Shown: piece after piece, positions 10,857 to 22,200 of the stretch
How the letters are laid out: each line of letters begins with the position of its first letter
Position numbering within the stretch: position 1 is the stretch's first letter
Assembly: GCA_016081115.2 (NCBI GenBank)
Contig: JABTTQ020000653.1
Coordinates: 310,001 to 374,000 of the forward strand
DNA from: Rehmannia glutinosa
Lineage: Eukaryota > Streptophyta > Magnoliopsida > Lamiales > Orobanchaceae
DNA: 64,000 nucleotides
Reading direction: 5' to 3'
Notes under the pieces: model-generated
The model's input: only the letters and a program-made list of their open reading frames with translations
Database searches by the model: none
What the model was told of the DNA's origin: nothing
Position numbers and translations under genes: made by a program

Positions 10857-11713
10857 AAGCTTTGAGGCTTGAAATGGGGGAGCTGGGAACCCTTGGGGAG
10901 ACAATAAAAACAGTTACAAGACAAGGAAGAAGGATTTGAGCATTTTGAGAAGAATTTGGAGAAGAAGATTGGAGGCTTCTATCATCTAGAAATAGAGAAG
11001 ATCCCTCAACTCTTGTTCTTATTTTGTTGCTTTCTTCATATCTTGTAAGATGTATTGTTGTATTTTCATGAATTCATTTTCTTCAATCATGAGCTAAACT
11101 CTATAATTCTAGAGGGATGATGTAATCTATGTTTGAACTTATGTTTTGAGATTGTGGTTTGTCAATCTAGATCTATCAATTTATTTGTGCTATTTGGATT
11201 TATTGCTTCTAAATTACTTGATCAATAATTTAGATTGTTTGGTGTATTTGATTTGACACTTGAGAAAGGTAATTGAATACATGACCTTGGAATAGCATAA
11301 CATAGGATTTTATAGAATTGAGAGATTTATGAATCCTTTGAAGTCTTTTATCAAGATTCATAGTTTTTATTGAGATTTTAATTGGTGATTTCTATAGAGA
11401 TATTGATTTCCCAATTGAATCTAAAATCATTTGGCACTTGAGAGAGGGAATGGTTATTGTAGAAATCTTGACTTATAAATTGGTAATTGATTATTGATAA
11501 ACCATATTGACAACATAAGGGATAACTAGATTCATCATACCTCTAGAATTCATTTAATCATTTGGATAAACTCATTGATATTTTCATATTCTTGATTTAT
11601 TTTTAGTAGTTTTAGTATAATCAACTCCATCATATATTGAATTTCTAAATAAAGTTAGACTACTATATTATAGTACTTAGTAATAATTCGATAATTATTC
11701 CCTGTGGATTCGA

Positions 11714-13617
11714 TAATTTTTGTTTCACCCCTCTTATTTGTGCAAATCCCACATATCTCACTCCATCGTCACAACGGAGCACTTTAACACCACACACACA
11801 TTCTTCATCTCATTCACTCATTATTTGGTAAGTTTGCAACTTCCAAAAACCACCCCATGGTTTTCCCCATCTTGTGATTTTTGGTGTGATTGGATTGTAG
11901 AAGTGCTAGGATAATTGTGTTGATGTATGGATTGTGGATTGGTTGATCATGCTAGACTTAGGTTTGGTGTTGAATTTTGGGATTGAATTGAGTTATCCAT
12001 TGCATTTACTATCTTTGCCCAAATTCATGCATATGAGGTGTTTGATGAAATGCCCCAATGACAGTTTCACATTATTTAGTGCTATTTTGCATCTCCATGC
12101 TTATCTTTTTGACATGACACTATATTTTCTACTTGGGTGCATTTTGTATGTGCTGTGATTTTTGATTTCTCACCCATAACCAAGTTCCTTGGTTCCACGA
12201 GTTTTGTTTTCTTGTCTACCTTGCTAGGTTGCAAAGATGTGAAGCCAAAAAGGGGTCGGGCCAAGGCGAAGGGAAAGAACAAGACCACACCTCGGAGCAT
12301 ACAACGCCCACGGGCTTGTGCGCTAGGATGCATTTTAGCTTATACGAGACACCTCATACACATAGTGGTATCACATGACTTAAGGAGCCTTCGCTCCTCG
12401 GCTACCAGGAAAGTCCTTTTTCCCACCTCTCCATTGGGGACAATGTCATTTTAAGTTTGGGGGGTGGTGCAGTCTGTTTTTATTCATCGAGTCGGGTCTT
12501 GAGTAAAAAAAAAAAGTCTAGAGTTGAGTCGGGGCGTTTGTTAAACTGTGAAACTGCATGACTAAGTGAATTTGTTGAATATGAGTTGAACGGTCAAAAG
12601 AGCATGTGTTTGAACTGTGATTTAATCTTCTTTCCATTAATTCCATCTATATCCTTAACTCTGATGATTTATTTGGGGATGATTTATGCAATTGAGTGGT
12701 TCCTTTATGATCCCACCGGATGCTAGAACTTGTCTGATCACTAGTCGAGGCGAAATACTAGGCGAAGTAACCATGAGGAAGTGATTTAGGCCATCTTTGA
12801 ACAAGCTAGAGCCTAAAATGCCTACATTTGCATTATATTTTTCCTAGTGTCCCCCTTTGAGCCTTATAAACCCGTTTCTTTGGCAACCAATCGAATACCC
12901 GAGCCTAAATGTGAAAATCCTAATTACCCATCACTCATACATACACACATAATATAGAAAAATGTTGAAGGTTGAGGAAGGGATGATTAGAAGGGTATGT
13001 GTTTAATTGAATGAAGTTGCCCGAGAAAAGAAAAGACGAAACCCCATGTACGCAAAAGAATAAGTTTGGGGGTTCCTAAAAAAAGAGAAAATAAAAAAAA
13101 AAAAAAAAAAAATCAACGGGATTGAAAGTTCATAAACATTGGGGATGCCATAAAAAAGTGAAGGGTAGTGCCTATTGATAATTCGAAGTGTTAATTGTGT
13201 GTTTGGGTGATTTGAGCCGCTTATTCGTGTATTTTCCTACCTTACCCTAAACCCACATTACAAGCTTTAAAAGTCCTATTGATCCTTGTGTTACATTAGC
13301 CTACATTAGTGGAGATTAGTGTGAAAGACAAACTTTATGGAGTCGGTAAACATATTATCTCTATATCCAAAAAGTGGATCATCTTGAAAACACTTGATTG
13401 CGTGAATCTATCTGGATAATGAAAACGGGGTTGGCATGACCATTCCACCATCATGATCACATTGTGAAAATACGCGTTTGATTGATAGTGAAACAAAATT
13501 TGATGAATGAGTTTGGTTGTGAAGTTTTGCAGTTTGTTTGTATTGTTCTGTCTTGTATTTTTCATTTTAGAGTTGTAATTGCTTGAGGACAAGCAATATT
13601 CTAAGTTTGGGGGTATT
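11714..13617 (+). other. Internal region without gag or pol
   Basis: Only short frames occur (for example 11720-11914, 11934-12158 and 12137-12454), none recognised. The GGGGACAATGTCATTTTAAG..TTTGGGGGG stretch (12437-12466) and GAGGACAAGCAA before AGTTTGGGGG (13585-13613) are the clearest marks, resembling the spacer between pol and 3' LTR of Athila/Tat-type elements. A poly-A run lies near 13093-13111. Confidence 0.65.
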
Positions 13618-15146
13618 TGTTCACTTGGTTTTATACCATTGATTTGGGCTTCCGATACTTGAGTTTTGTGTTGTTTTTGAGTATTTTGAGTCGTTTTTGT
13701 TATATCTCATAGGTTAGGCATTAATTTCATTGTTTCGAGTCATTTGAGGAGTCAAGCCATGTTGAGAGCCAATTATATTGAGTTTATAGTCATATTAATG
13801 AATCGTGTATCAAAAGAAGTATAAACGATCAAACAACGAGAGATTGATTTGAAGAAACGTCCAAATACGTCTGAAATTTCCATCACTGGCAGAGTTTCGT
13901 ATTTTGGCCATAACTCTCTCTACAAAATTGATATTGAGGTGATTCAAGTGGCTATGGAAAGCTAAGAGATAGAACTACAACTTTGATGAAGGGCTCAAAA
14001 CCAAATTCGGACATTTGGTGGGCGAAAAAAGCGGGCGGGCGGTGCAGCGCCCAAGACAGGGCAAAACACTCCAAAATTCACGTAGGGACGCTGCAGCGCC
14101 CAACGCCCGGCGCTGCAGCGCCTGGGCGGCATTTTTTTGGGAAATTGCTGGGCGCCGCAGCGCCCGGGGCGGAAATTTCTATGTTCACCTACCCTCTTTC
14201 TTGGACTTTAGTGGGACTATAAATAGAAGCTTTGAGGCTTGAAATGGGGGAGCTGGGAACCCTTGGGAAGACAATAAAAACAGCTACAAGACAAGGAAGA
14301 AGGATTTGAGCATTTTGAGAAGAATTTGGAGAAGAAAATTGGAGGCTTCTATCATCTAGAAATAGAGAAGATCCCTCAACTCTTGTTCTTATTTTGTTGC
14401 TTTCTTCATATCTTGTAAGATGTATTGTTGTATTTTCATGAATTCATTTTCTTCAATCATGAGCTAAACTCTATAATTCTAGAGGGATGATGTAATCTAT
14501 GTTTGAACTTATGTTTTGAGATTGTGGTTTGTCAATCTAGATCTATCAATTTATTTGTGCTATTTGGATTTATTGCTTTTAAATTACTTGATCAATAATT
14601 TAGATTGTTTGGTGTATTTGATTTGACACTTGAGAAAGGTAATTGAATACATGACCTTGGAATAGCATAACATAGGATTTCATAGAATTGAGAGATTTAT
14701 GAATCCTTTGAAGTCTTTTATCAAGATTCGTAGTTTTTATTGAGATTTTAATTGGTGATTTCTATATAGATATTGATTTCCCAATTGAATCTAAAATCAT
14801 TTGGCACTTGAGAGAGGGAATGATTATTGTAGAAATCTTGACTTATAAATTGGTAATTGATGATTGATAAACCATATTGACAACATAAGGGATAACTAGA
14901 TTCATCATACCTCTAGAATTCATTTAATCATTTGGATAAACTCATTGATATTTTGATATTCTTGATTTATTTTTAGTAGTTTTAGTATAATCAACTCCAT
15001 CATATATTGAATTTCTAAATAAAGTTAGACTACTATATTATAGTACTTAGTAATAATTCGATAATTATTCCCTTTGGATTCGACAACTCTACTATTGTAT
15101 ATTAAAACTTGACACCGTACACTTGCTGTTAGAAAATTCTCTAACA
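13618..15146 (+). repeat. 3' LTR of the non-autonomous element
   Basis: Starts TGTTCACTTGG right after the AGTTTGGGGGTATT purine tract and ends CTCTAACA, followed by the CATCT duplication. Complete, 1529 bp. Includes the GC-rich block and a TATA box at 14218-14226. Confidence 0.9.
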
Positions 15147-15151
15147 CATCT

Positions 15152-16310
15152 CCATTGCCTCAGATTAAGGTCTTTCTGAGAGAATAGATACTTCAAGCTC
15201 TTGTGATCTGTGAAAACCGTGAATGTTGCTCCATAGAGATAGTGCCTCCATTTCTTTAACGCAAATACTATCGCTGCTAATTCCAAGTCATGCGTTGGGT
15301 AATTGGCCTCATACGGCTTGAGCTTTCGTGATGCATAAGCAATGACCTTTCCTTCCTGCATAAGCACTGCTCCTAGTCCTTCCTTTGATGCATCACTATA
15401 GACGACAAAGTTTTCTGTTCCCCTTGGAAGGGCTAAGACTGGAGATGTAGTAAGTCGTTTCTTCAGCTCTTGGAAACTAGCTTCGCACTTGTCATTCCAC
15501 TCAAACTTGACTTGCTTCTGGGTTAGTCGAGTGAGTGGTCCGATTATCTTGGAGAAATCCTTGATAAATCTTCGATAATATCCAGCTGGTACTATGAAAC
15601 TCCCGATCTCCGTTACAGACTCGGGTTGTTTCCATTCAACCATTGTTTGTACCTTCGATGGATCTACTGTGATCCCATTGCCGGATATTATGTGTCCCAA
15701 GAATGCGACTTCACTAAGCCAAAATTCACACTTGCTGAATTTCGTAGTGTTTCCAAAATGATTTTCAGATGACGTTCGTGCTCTTCTCTAGACTTAGAGT
15801 ATACGAGTATGTCATCAATGAATATCACTACGAACTGATCCAAATAGGGTCGAAAGACTCAATGCATCAGATCCATAAATGCTGCTGGTGCGTTTGTCAG
15901 ACCGAAAGGCATTACTACGAACTCGTAGTGTCCATATCTAGTTTGAAATGTAGTTTTGGAAACGTCTTCTTCTCGGATCTTCAGTTGGTAATATCCTTGT
16001 TGTAAATCAAACTTCGAGTACACCGTCGCTCCTTGAAGTTGATCAAACAGTTCATCTATCCTCGGGAGGGGATATTTGTTCTTGATGGTCACGCTATTAA
16101 GACCACGATAATCTATACATCTTAATGTGTCATCCTTCTTGACAAACGATCGGTGCTCCCCATGGAGACGCGTACTTGGTGGATAAATCCCACATCCATC
16201 GCACGCGCATTGAGTCTTCAACTCTTGCAATTCAAGAGGAGTCATTCTATACGGCGTCCTGGCAATCGGGGTGGTTCCCGATAATACCTCGATGGTGAAC
16301 TCGACTTCCT
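15152..16310 (-). pseudogene. Chromovirus reverse transcriptase and RNase H (broken)
   Basis: Read leftwards from 16310: RT begins with the MTPLELQELKTQ box and carries FVKKDDTLRCIDYRGLN, KYPLPRIDELFDQLQG and VMPFGLTNAPAAFMDLM. The catalytic FIDD box is at 15811-15822 but lies beyond a stop at 15859-15861. A frame change near 15750 leads into the RNase H part with VVYSDASKEGLG, THDLELAAIVFALKKWRHYL and FTDHKSLKYLF, which holds the acidic residues of Ty3 RNase H. It stops at the inserted element (15147-15151 duplication); the remaining RNase H end is at 10226 and below. Point changes (SFIVPAGYYRRF instead of the usual SFLGLAGYYRRF) add to the decay. Confidence 0.9.
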
Positions 16311-16959
16311 ATCCGGAGGGACAGTGGTGAGTTCTTGTGGTAATACATCCGTGTATTCCGATACTCGAGGTACTTGGTTAATTTGTGTCTCAACCTTGGG
16401 TTTATTAATTACAAATGCCAAGTACCCTTGTGCCCCTCTAGCGATCGCCTTCCTCGCTTTCATTCTTTGAAATGATTGGGGCAATCTTAACTCGTGCCCT
16501 TCTCAAATTTCCACTTTGGGCTTTCCAGGGTTCACATAGCTTAATGGACTTGCGATGGCGGTCCATCGTGCGCATGGTGTGCGGACAACGATTCATTCCC
16601 AATATCACGTCGTATTCGGATATAGGTAATAAGATCAAATTGGCGGAAAATTTATCTCATCAATCTTAACCATGCATTATAGATAATATCATTATTCGGC
16701 TTGCGCCCATAGGAGTTGACACTTCTAGACATATAGGCATATGTTCCATGCATGCATGCAACTTGTGTACAAAATACGGTGCGACAACTGAATGCGATGA
16801 TCCAGGGTCAAACAGTATTTTAGCGTAGTGGTTAGATACTAGAAGCGTACCTTCCACCACGTCTGTTGCCTCCGGAGCCTCATGTCCGGCTAGTGTGAAT
16901 GCTCGAGCGGGCATCCTTACCCGATTACCCTGGCCATTGCCCGACTTCTGTGGCTGCAC
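16311..16959 (-). pseudogene. Chromovirus aspartic protease and linker to RT (broken)
   Basis: ILFDPGSSHS (near 16830) occupies the place of the usual D-(S/T)-G active site, with Pro at the middle position. The EYDVILGMNRC stretch (16620-16590) matches the protease C-terminal half and EYTDVLPQELTTVPPDRK precedes RT. The three pieces sit in different frames (breaks near 16666, 16480 and 16310). The last break looks like one base lost from a G run. The protease would have cut the polyprotein; it is not intact here. Confidence 0.8.
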
Positions 16960-16984
16960 CTATTTGGTTTGGTCTTCGTACTTC

Positions 16985-17978
16985 GGGCAATCCTTCAGCT
17001 AATGCTGATTACTACCACATCGTAAACACCTTTCCTGTTTATGCCAACAGTCATTGGCAGTATGCCTCGGTTTCTGGCAATGCGCGCACACTGACCCCGA
17101 TCTTTCCTGCGTGACGGTCCTTTCCCTTTATCCGCCCTATTAATTGGTCCTTCTGAAACTTAGCAGACTGCTTAGATGGTTGTCCCACAGCTGTCCTTTT
17201 GAGACTGTTTGATGGCCTACTCTGTTGAATCTTTCCAATACGGTTCAGTCCTGACTCGATATGGAGAGTTGTCTTTACCGCGGCTGAGTAGGTTGTCATT
17301 TCAATAGTCAAAAGCTGTTTTTGAAGTTCCAGCTTCAGTCCCCGTGTGAACATGTACAGTTTGTCCTCTTCTGTACTGATTGTCCCCAGAGCGTATTTGG
17401 ACAACCGATGAAATTCAGACTCATACTAGGCTACAGACATGTTCCCCTGCCTCAACCTATGGAATTCATCCCGGTGTGCCTCTTTCATAACTTGTGGAAT
17501 GTACTGTTCATTGAATTCAACCAGGAAATTTTCCCATGTTCTGGCTACTCGGTCCTGTTCCCACTTTCTCTCAACTGCTCTCCACCAATCTCTAGCAGCC
17601 GATTCCAGTAGAAATACGGCGAGTGTGACTTTCTCGCTCATCTCGAATATTGAGAGCATTAAAGATATTCTCCAGTTCTCGACCCGATCCCGCCTTCAAG
17701 TCATCTGGTTCTCCTAAGAAAGCCGGTGGGTCGATCCGTAAGAAACGCTCCAGGATACGATCATTCGCCTCTCGAGCAGGTTCGGGGGCACGCTGTTGAG
17801 GCTCTGCTTGTTGCCTCATGAAAACCAAGATTTGTTGTAGGGCCTGCGCGGTCAGATTGTCTCCTGCAGCTGGTGGAGGAGGTGGTGGTAATTCGGGGGA
17901 GGGTACCCGTTCCCTGGGTACGTCATCGTTCCTTCGGGAAACTCGGTGGGGTCTCCCACATCCGCGATGTTCAGCCAT
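16985..17978 (-). pseudogene. Chromovirus gag (broken)
   Basis: The start at 17978 gives MAEHRGCGRPHRVSRR, a Pro/Gln-rich N-terminus, then FLRIDPPAFLGEPDDLKA. A frame change near 17650 leads into TLAVFLLESAARDWWRAVE, the hallmark of this gag family. An in-frame stop (17426-17428) precedes LGTISTEEDKLYMFTRGLK. Near 17032-16985 a zinc knuckle of form C-x2-C-x4-H-x4-C (start RCLRCGSNQH) is interrupted by a stop. Gag forms the virus-like particle; this copy is not translatable in one frame. The first 66 bp of the longer frame upstream of 17978 lack gag similarity, hence the start choice. Confidence 0.85.
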
Positions 17979-18278
17979 TCTGTATCTTGAAGTGTTAGTT
18001 ACGATCCATAAATAATGATTCCAATACATGCTCGCGTAAAACAAGTTATATCATAGGGAAAGCAACAACAGTACACAAGACACAAAATAAGTAGAAAAGG
18101 CATATCCATTAATGTGAAAATTTGAATACACCCACAGGAGTTCATACAACAGGAATACATGAATCAAAGGTACATCCGAAATCAGGATACAATTGAATCG
18201 AAATACAACGGAAAATAAATTATAATAGATGGAAATACGGTCTACTACAACACAAGTACAATCTAACAGATAAGCTAT

Positions 18279-18947
18279 CTACTCGGTGAGGTCGCCGTCA
18301 TCATCACTAGCGGCTACATCCACAATCGGAACCTGATCGAGCTTGGGTAGTGCCTCGGCATCTAGCCAGTCGACAAAATCAAGCCACTGCTCAAGTCCCT
18401 GGGCATCATCAAGCGGGGCAGCCTCAAGCGCCTCGGGCTCCCCGACCTCAACTGGATACTTCTCGGGATCCTCCTCAAGATCCTCCTCGGGATCATCTTC
18501 ATTATTTTCCTTGGGGTCGGATACGGGTTCCGCCTCGATTATGGGTCCTGGGTAAGGTCCTCGATTATGGTCATCTGCTTGATAAGGGTTTCATTGAGAC
18601 GGTCAATTGTGTCCCTAGACATGTGGGCGTCCATCTCCCACTTCTGGCGGCCATAGCTAGCTCGCTTCATCTTTTCCCGCATATTATCCAGGCGCTCTTG
18701 GATAATCTGAATCTGGTCCTCCCGCGCACGAATGGTGTTGTCGCGGTCCTTGACAATGATCGTCAAATTATTCTTCTCTTCCTGGCTCCTCGCCAGGCGA
18801 TGCTCTAGATCTCGCATACGCTGGCGCACCTCTGCCAGTGATGGCCCGGATACATTCCTGGTGCCAGTGAATCTTGAGTGCCCGAAAGTAGTCACGCTCG
18901 ACGCGGGCCTCGAATACGTCCCACCATGTCGGGGGTGCCGGCTCCAT
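18279..18947 (-). pseudogene. Extra ORF upstream of gag: coiled-coil, acidic C-terminus
   Basis: Starting at the Met at 18947 (MEPAPPTWWDVFEARVERD) the reading needs two frame changes (near 18840 and 18540) to reach a stop at 18279-18281, giving about 220 codons. The middle part is rich in charged heptads (MRDLEHRLARSQEEKNNLT, IQIIQERLDNMREKMKRAS), fitting a coiled coil. The C-terminal part is highly acidic (NNEDDPEEDLEEDPEKYP) and ends DDDGDLTE. It has no similarity I recognise. It lies in the same orientation as gag, about 300 bp before it and about 270 bp after the PBS, so it was probably carried by the element. Extra ORFs have been described in plant Ty3/gypsy elements; function unknown. 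The intervening 17979-18278 holds no gene. Confidence 0.65.
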
Positions 18948-19220
18948 CCTGTCAAACAAAACTAAGGCGGATTAGACGAAGGTAAAGGAAAGATAAGGAA
19001 GAAATAAGGAAAGTCAATCAAGAGTCAACTAAGTCAAGACAAGTATGACTATAAAATCTCCAAGTATAAAGTTCTTAACTCAATTAATCATCAATAACAC
19101 GGTTCTACGCCATTATGAAATCGATTTCACACTTAATTAGTCAAGTCACGGTACTACCCAACACAGACCGAGGGTCCTATCCTGGGTCAGCTCGGTGTAA
19201 GTTTCCATCTTACTAGTCGA

Positions 19221-19232
19221 GCTCTGATACCA
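19221..19232 (-). promoter_or_regulatory. Primer binding site of the chromovirus
   Basis: Minus strand TGGTATCAGAGC, complementary to the 3' end of initiator methionine tRNA, one or two bases inside the 5' LTR boundary. Confidence 0.9.
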
Positions 19233-19233
19233 C

Positions 19234-22200
19234 TAAAACTATCACGTCCTAGACGGGACGCAACGACGATCAACCACTTAAATAGAAATAAACCCAACAA
19301 TCTAGACAAATGATACAATATAACTCCAAGTGAAACAGAGTCTAAAGCAGCGGAAAATAAAATACAAGTACAAATTACAACTCAAGGTCTAACAAGTATC
19401 TAAATACAACCCATCAGAAATATACAAATTAACTTACAGTCCAAACTAAAATAAAGTACACAATGTCCCAAGCTTAAGTGTCAAAGGGTCCTACGCCCTT
19501 AAGTACAGTCCAAAATGAAAACGGAATGAAAGAGAGTCCAATAACAACAAAAGTAAAAGAAACAAATCCAGCAACATCAACAATAATAGAAAGCAAGTCC
19601 AACAGGCGGAGCACGGGATTTCAGTCTGTGGTAGGTTCGGCATCTTCAACGTACTCTTCATCTAGCTGTTAGAAAACAGGAGGGGATGAGACAGAAATCT
19701 CAGTGGATGGGGTGATCGTGTGCAAGTGTGGCGATATATATAATTATTGCAAGAAAAATAGTTGTATGAAAAATGCGTGAGATATGATGCGTGATTTCAC
19801 ACACAGTTCACAAGCAACGTGATAAATATACTTAAAGTAATATACTTACAGTTTAAGAAACAGTTCATGGTCACATAGGCACTATGTGATTCAGGCAAGA
19901 CAGGTAGGATTGCGTACGGAATGTAACGCCAATCCTATGCAAGACAAGTAGTGGTTGCGCGCACGGATTTGTAGCGCCAACGGTCCAATAATACAAGTAG
20001 CAATTGCGTCACGGATTTGTAGCGCCAACCAAACGGGTCCGATTAACTCCTTAATCGTGTGGATCGGACGATGATTCCTTCGTTCTTCCTTGTAACTCCC
20101 CGAGCAAGATGGTCAAGACTGTCACCTTATCGCTCCAGGCAAAGACAAATCTACAAAGAGTGAGAGCTAGCTAGCCCGGATTGTCATAATCATGATTATA
20201 CCTCAAGTACTACGACGCTTGCCTTGGAAAAACTCCGTCCCTCGATTGCGGGATTAGGGCGATGGGGCGAGTGGAATAGCGATGAGCTGCCGGTTCGGTT
20301 CCATTCGACGTATCCATTTCGATTGTGAGCTCGACACACCAAGTTGACTCAGGCAGGAAAGTAAATACAAGTTCAGGTAGTCAACCAGGCAGTCGAGTAT
20401 TATTGATTCAAGGAAGCAGTTCAGGAAAAGTTTTCGAAATTACGAGTAGCAATTATGGCGTTAGTGGAGTTATTTGGATGAAGATGATTATCGAGAGGAT
20501 AAGTAATCTTCGATATCTTGAAGAATTAGGTGGGACATGAGTCCTGTTATAGATTAGAAAACGCAAGACGAGGAAGTCGCGCCGCGATCGTGTATTAATC
20601 GGTCAAAACGATCTGATAAGTCAAGGGGTTTTGAGAAAGTAAAATATTTTAATTAATTATTAAAGTCAGAGAGTCCAGGGCTGTTTCTTTAAAGGAAAAA
20701 TGATTTGAGTTAGGTCCTTGTTAAAAAGAAAATTTACAATTAGCCCCGTTTTGTAAAAAAAAACCAATACTTTTGGGGTTAAAATTTGAATAAATAAATG
20801 TCCCGACCTTGAAAAATTATGAGGTCAGTTCCTAAATTCTCTAAATTGTTCAGAGATTGAGGTTTTTAAAGTTTTGAGGTCGAGTTTTTATACAATTCTC
20901 ACATTGGCCCCAAATTTGTTAAAATTGTCATTTCGGGCCCTAAGTTTAAAATAATTGGAACTCACAAACCGGAAGGGTTTTCAATGTGATTCCAGTTGTA
21001 AAATATCACTAAGGTCAGTGGGATATTGGGACAAAAACAGTTTTAAAAATAAATAAGTATAGATCCTTTAACTTTTGAAAATCTCATTTTTTGCCCCATT
21101 CTAAATAATTGCCTTTAAGGCTTTTAGGGGTCCAATTGTTATGGAATTTGAACCTTGGGTCCAAAATATCATTAAGTTATAGTTAAATTAGTATTTCCAG
21201 GTACATGGACTGTATAAGTCCTGGAAATTTCATTTTGGTCCTAAAGTTTAATGTTTTATAATTTGGTCCCTCAATTTTTATAAAATTACTTTCCAAGCTC
21301 TAAACACTTGGATTTTTAGAATACACTTAAAATATGTTATTTTCAGTCCCTTAAGATTTAAAATTTTAAATTTAAAAATAGGGTCTGGTATAGTTTTGAA
21401 AATTGCAATGTAGCCCTTAAACTTCTAAAATTTTACAATCTAGTCTTTGGGCTTTTAAGGGTTGATTTTATTTATCTTAAAACTCTTAAAATTTTATTAA
21501 GATGTCCAAACATCATTTTTGGACCTGAGTACAGTCCCAAATTTTGAAAATTGTAGAGGGTCCCTTATTTATCTTGCAATTAAGTCTACCAACTTTCTAT
21601 TTTTGCATTTTAAGTCCAAAAATTGAAATTTAATCAATTATGCTCGACTTGTCCAGGTTATAAGTCATACAAAACATGGATTTCAAGGATCATACACATG
21701 CATGTCCATTTCATACAAGAATTCATCAAATACAACAGTAAAGTGTACATGTATCTAAATTTCAATAAATAGCATTTTTGAGCAACACTTGAGAATTTTT
21801 ACAACTTGATACAAGAAATTAACATGCAATACATAATATATATATCTCAAGTGCTCAATAACAACATACTACATGCATTTAAGGAAAAACACCTAGAAGT
21901 TAGAAATATTTTTCCACCCACCTTAAAATGAATTGTTGTGAAATAAAAAGGATAATTCACAAGTGGATTTAAGAGGTCACTTAGGTCAGCCCCTAAGTCA
22001 AAAAAAACCAAAAATTAAGAGTTAGAAAATGAGGTAAAATTAAGGAGGAAAAGAAAGAGGTGAAGAAAAATTGGTAAACTACACTTACCTTGTGTAGTAG
22101 ATGAAATGAGACTAGTAGAGGTCTCAAAAATGGGTCTCCTTGTTCACTCTTAAACCAACTCCTAAGGTCAGCCCCTATAACTCCAAAATGAAAATAGAGT

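Larger units (their letters stand above)
10232..11713 (+). repeat. 5' LTR of the non-autonomous element, end missing
   Basis: Matches the right LTR up to GGATTCGA at 11713. The last 63 bp of the right copy (15084-15146) and any primer binding site are absent; unrelated sequence follows at once. Confidence 0.85.
10232..15146 (+). mobile_element. Non-autonomous LTR element (LARD-like, Athila/Tat-type features)
   Basis: Two near-identical direct repeats of about 1.48 kb (10232-11713 and 13618-15083) start with TGTTCACTTGG. The right copy ends TAACA at 15146, and a perfect CATCT duplication flanks the whole. The 1.9-kb interior has no gag or pol, but has AGTTTGGGGG tracts (about 12454-12464 and 13603-13613), one directly abutting the right LTR as PPT. 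Such interiors are known from non-autonomous relatives of Athila/Tat gypsy elements; that affiliation is inference. Few mismatches between the LTRs suggest it is younger than its chromovirus host. Confidence 0.85.

Noticed and set aside
10567..10872. GC-rich frames on both strands
   Set aside because: They translate the palindromic GC-rich LTR block and recur in the other LTR with altered frames.
18343..18808. Ser- and Pro-rich plus-strand frames
   Set aside because: Shadows of the acidic and coiled-coil extra ORF on the opposite strand.
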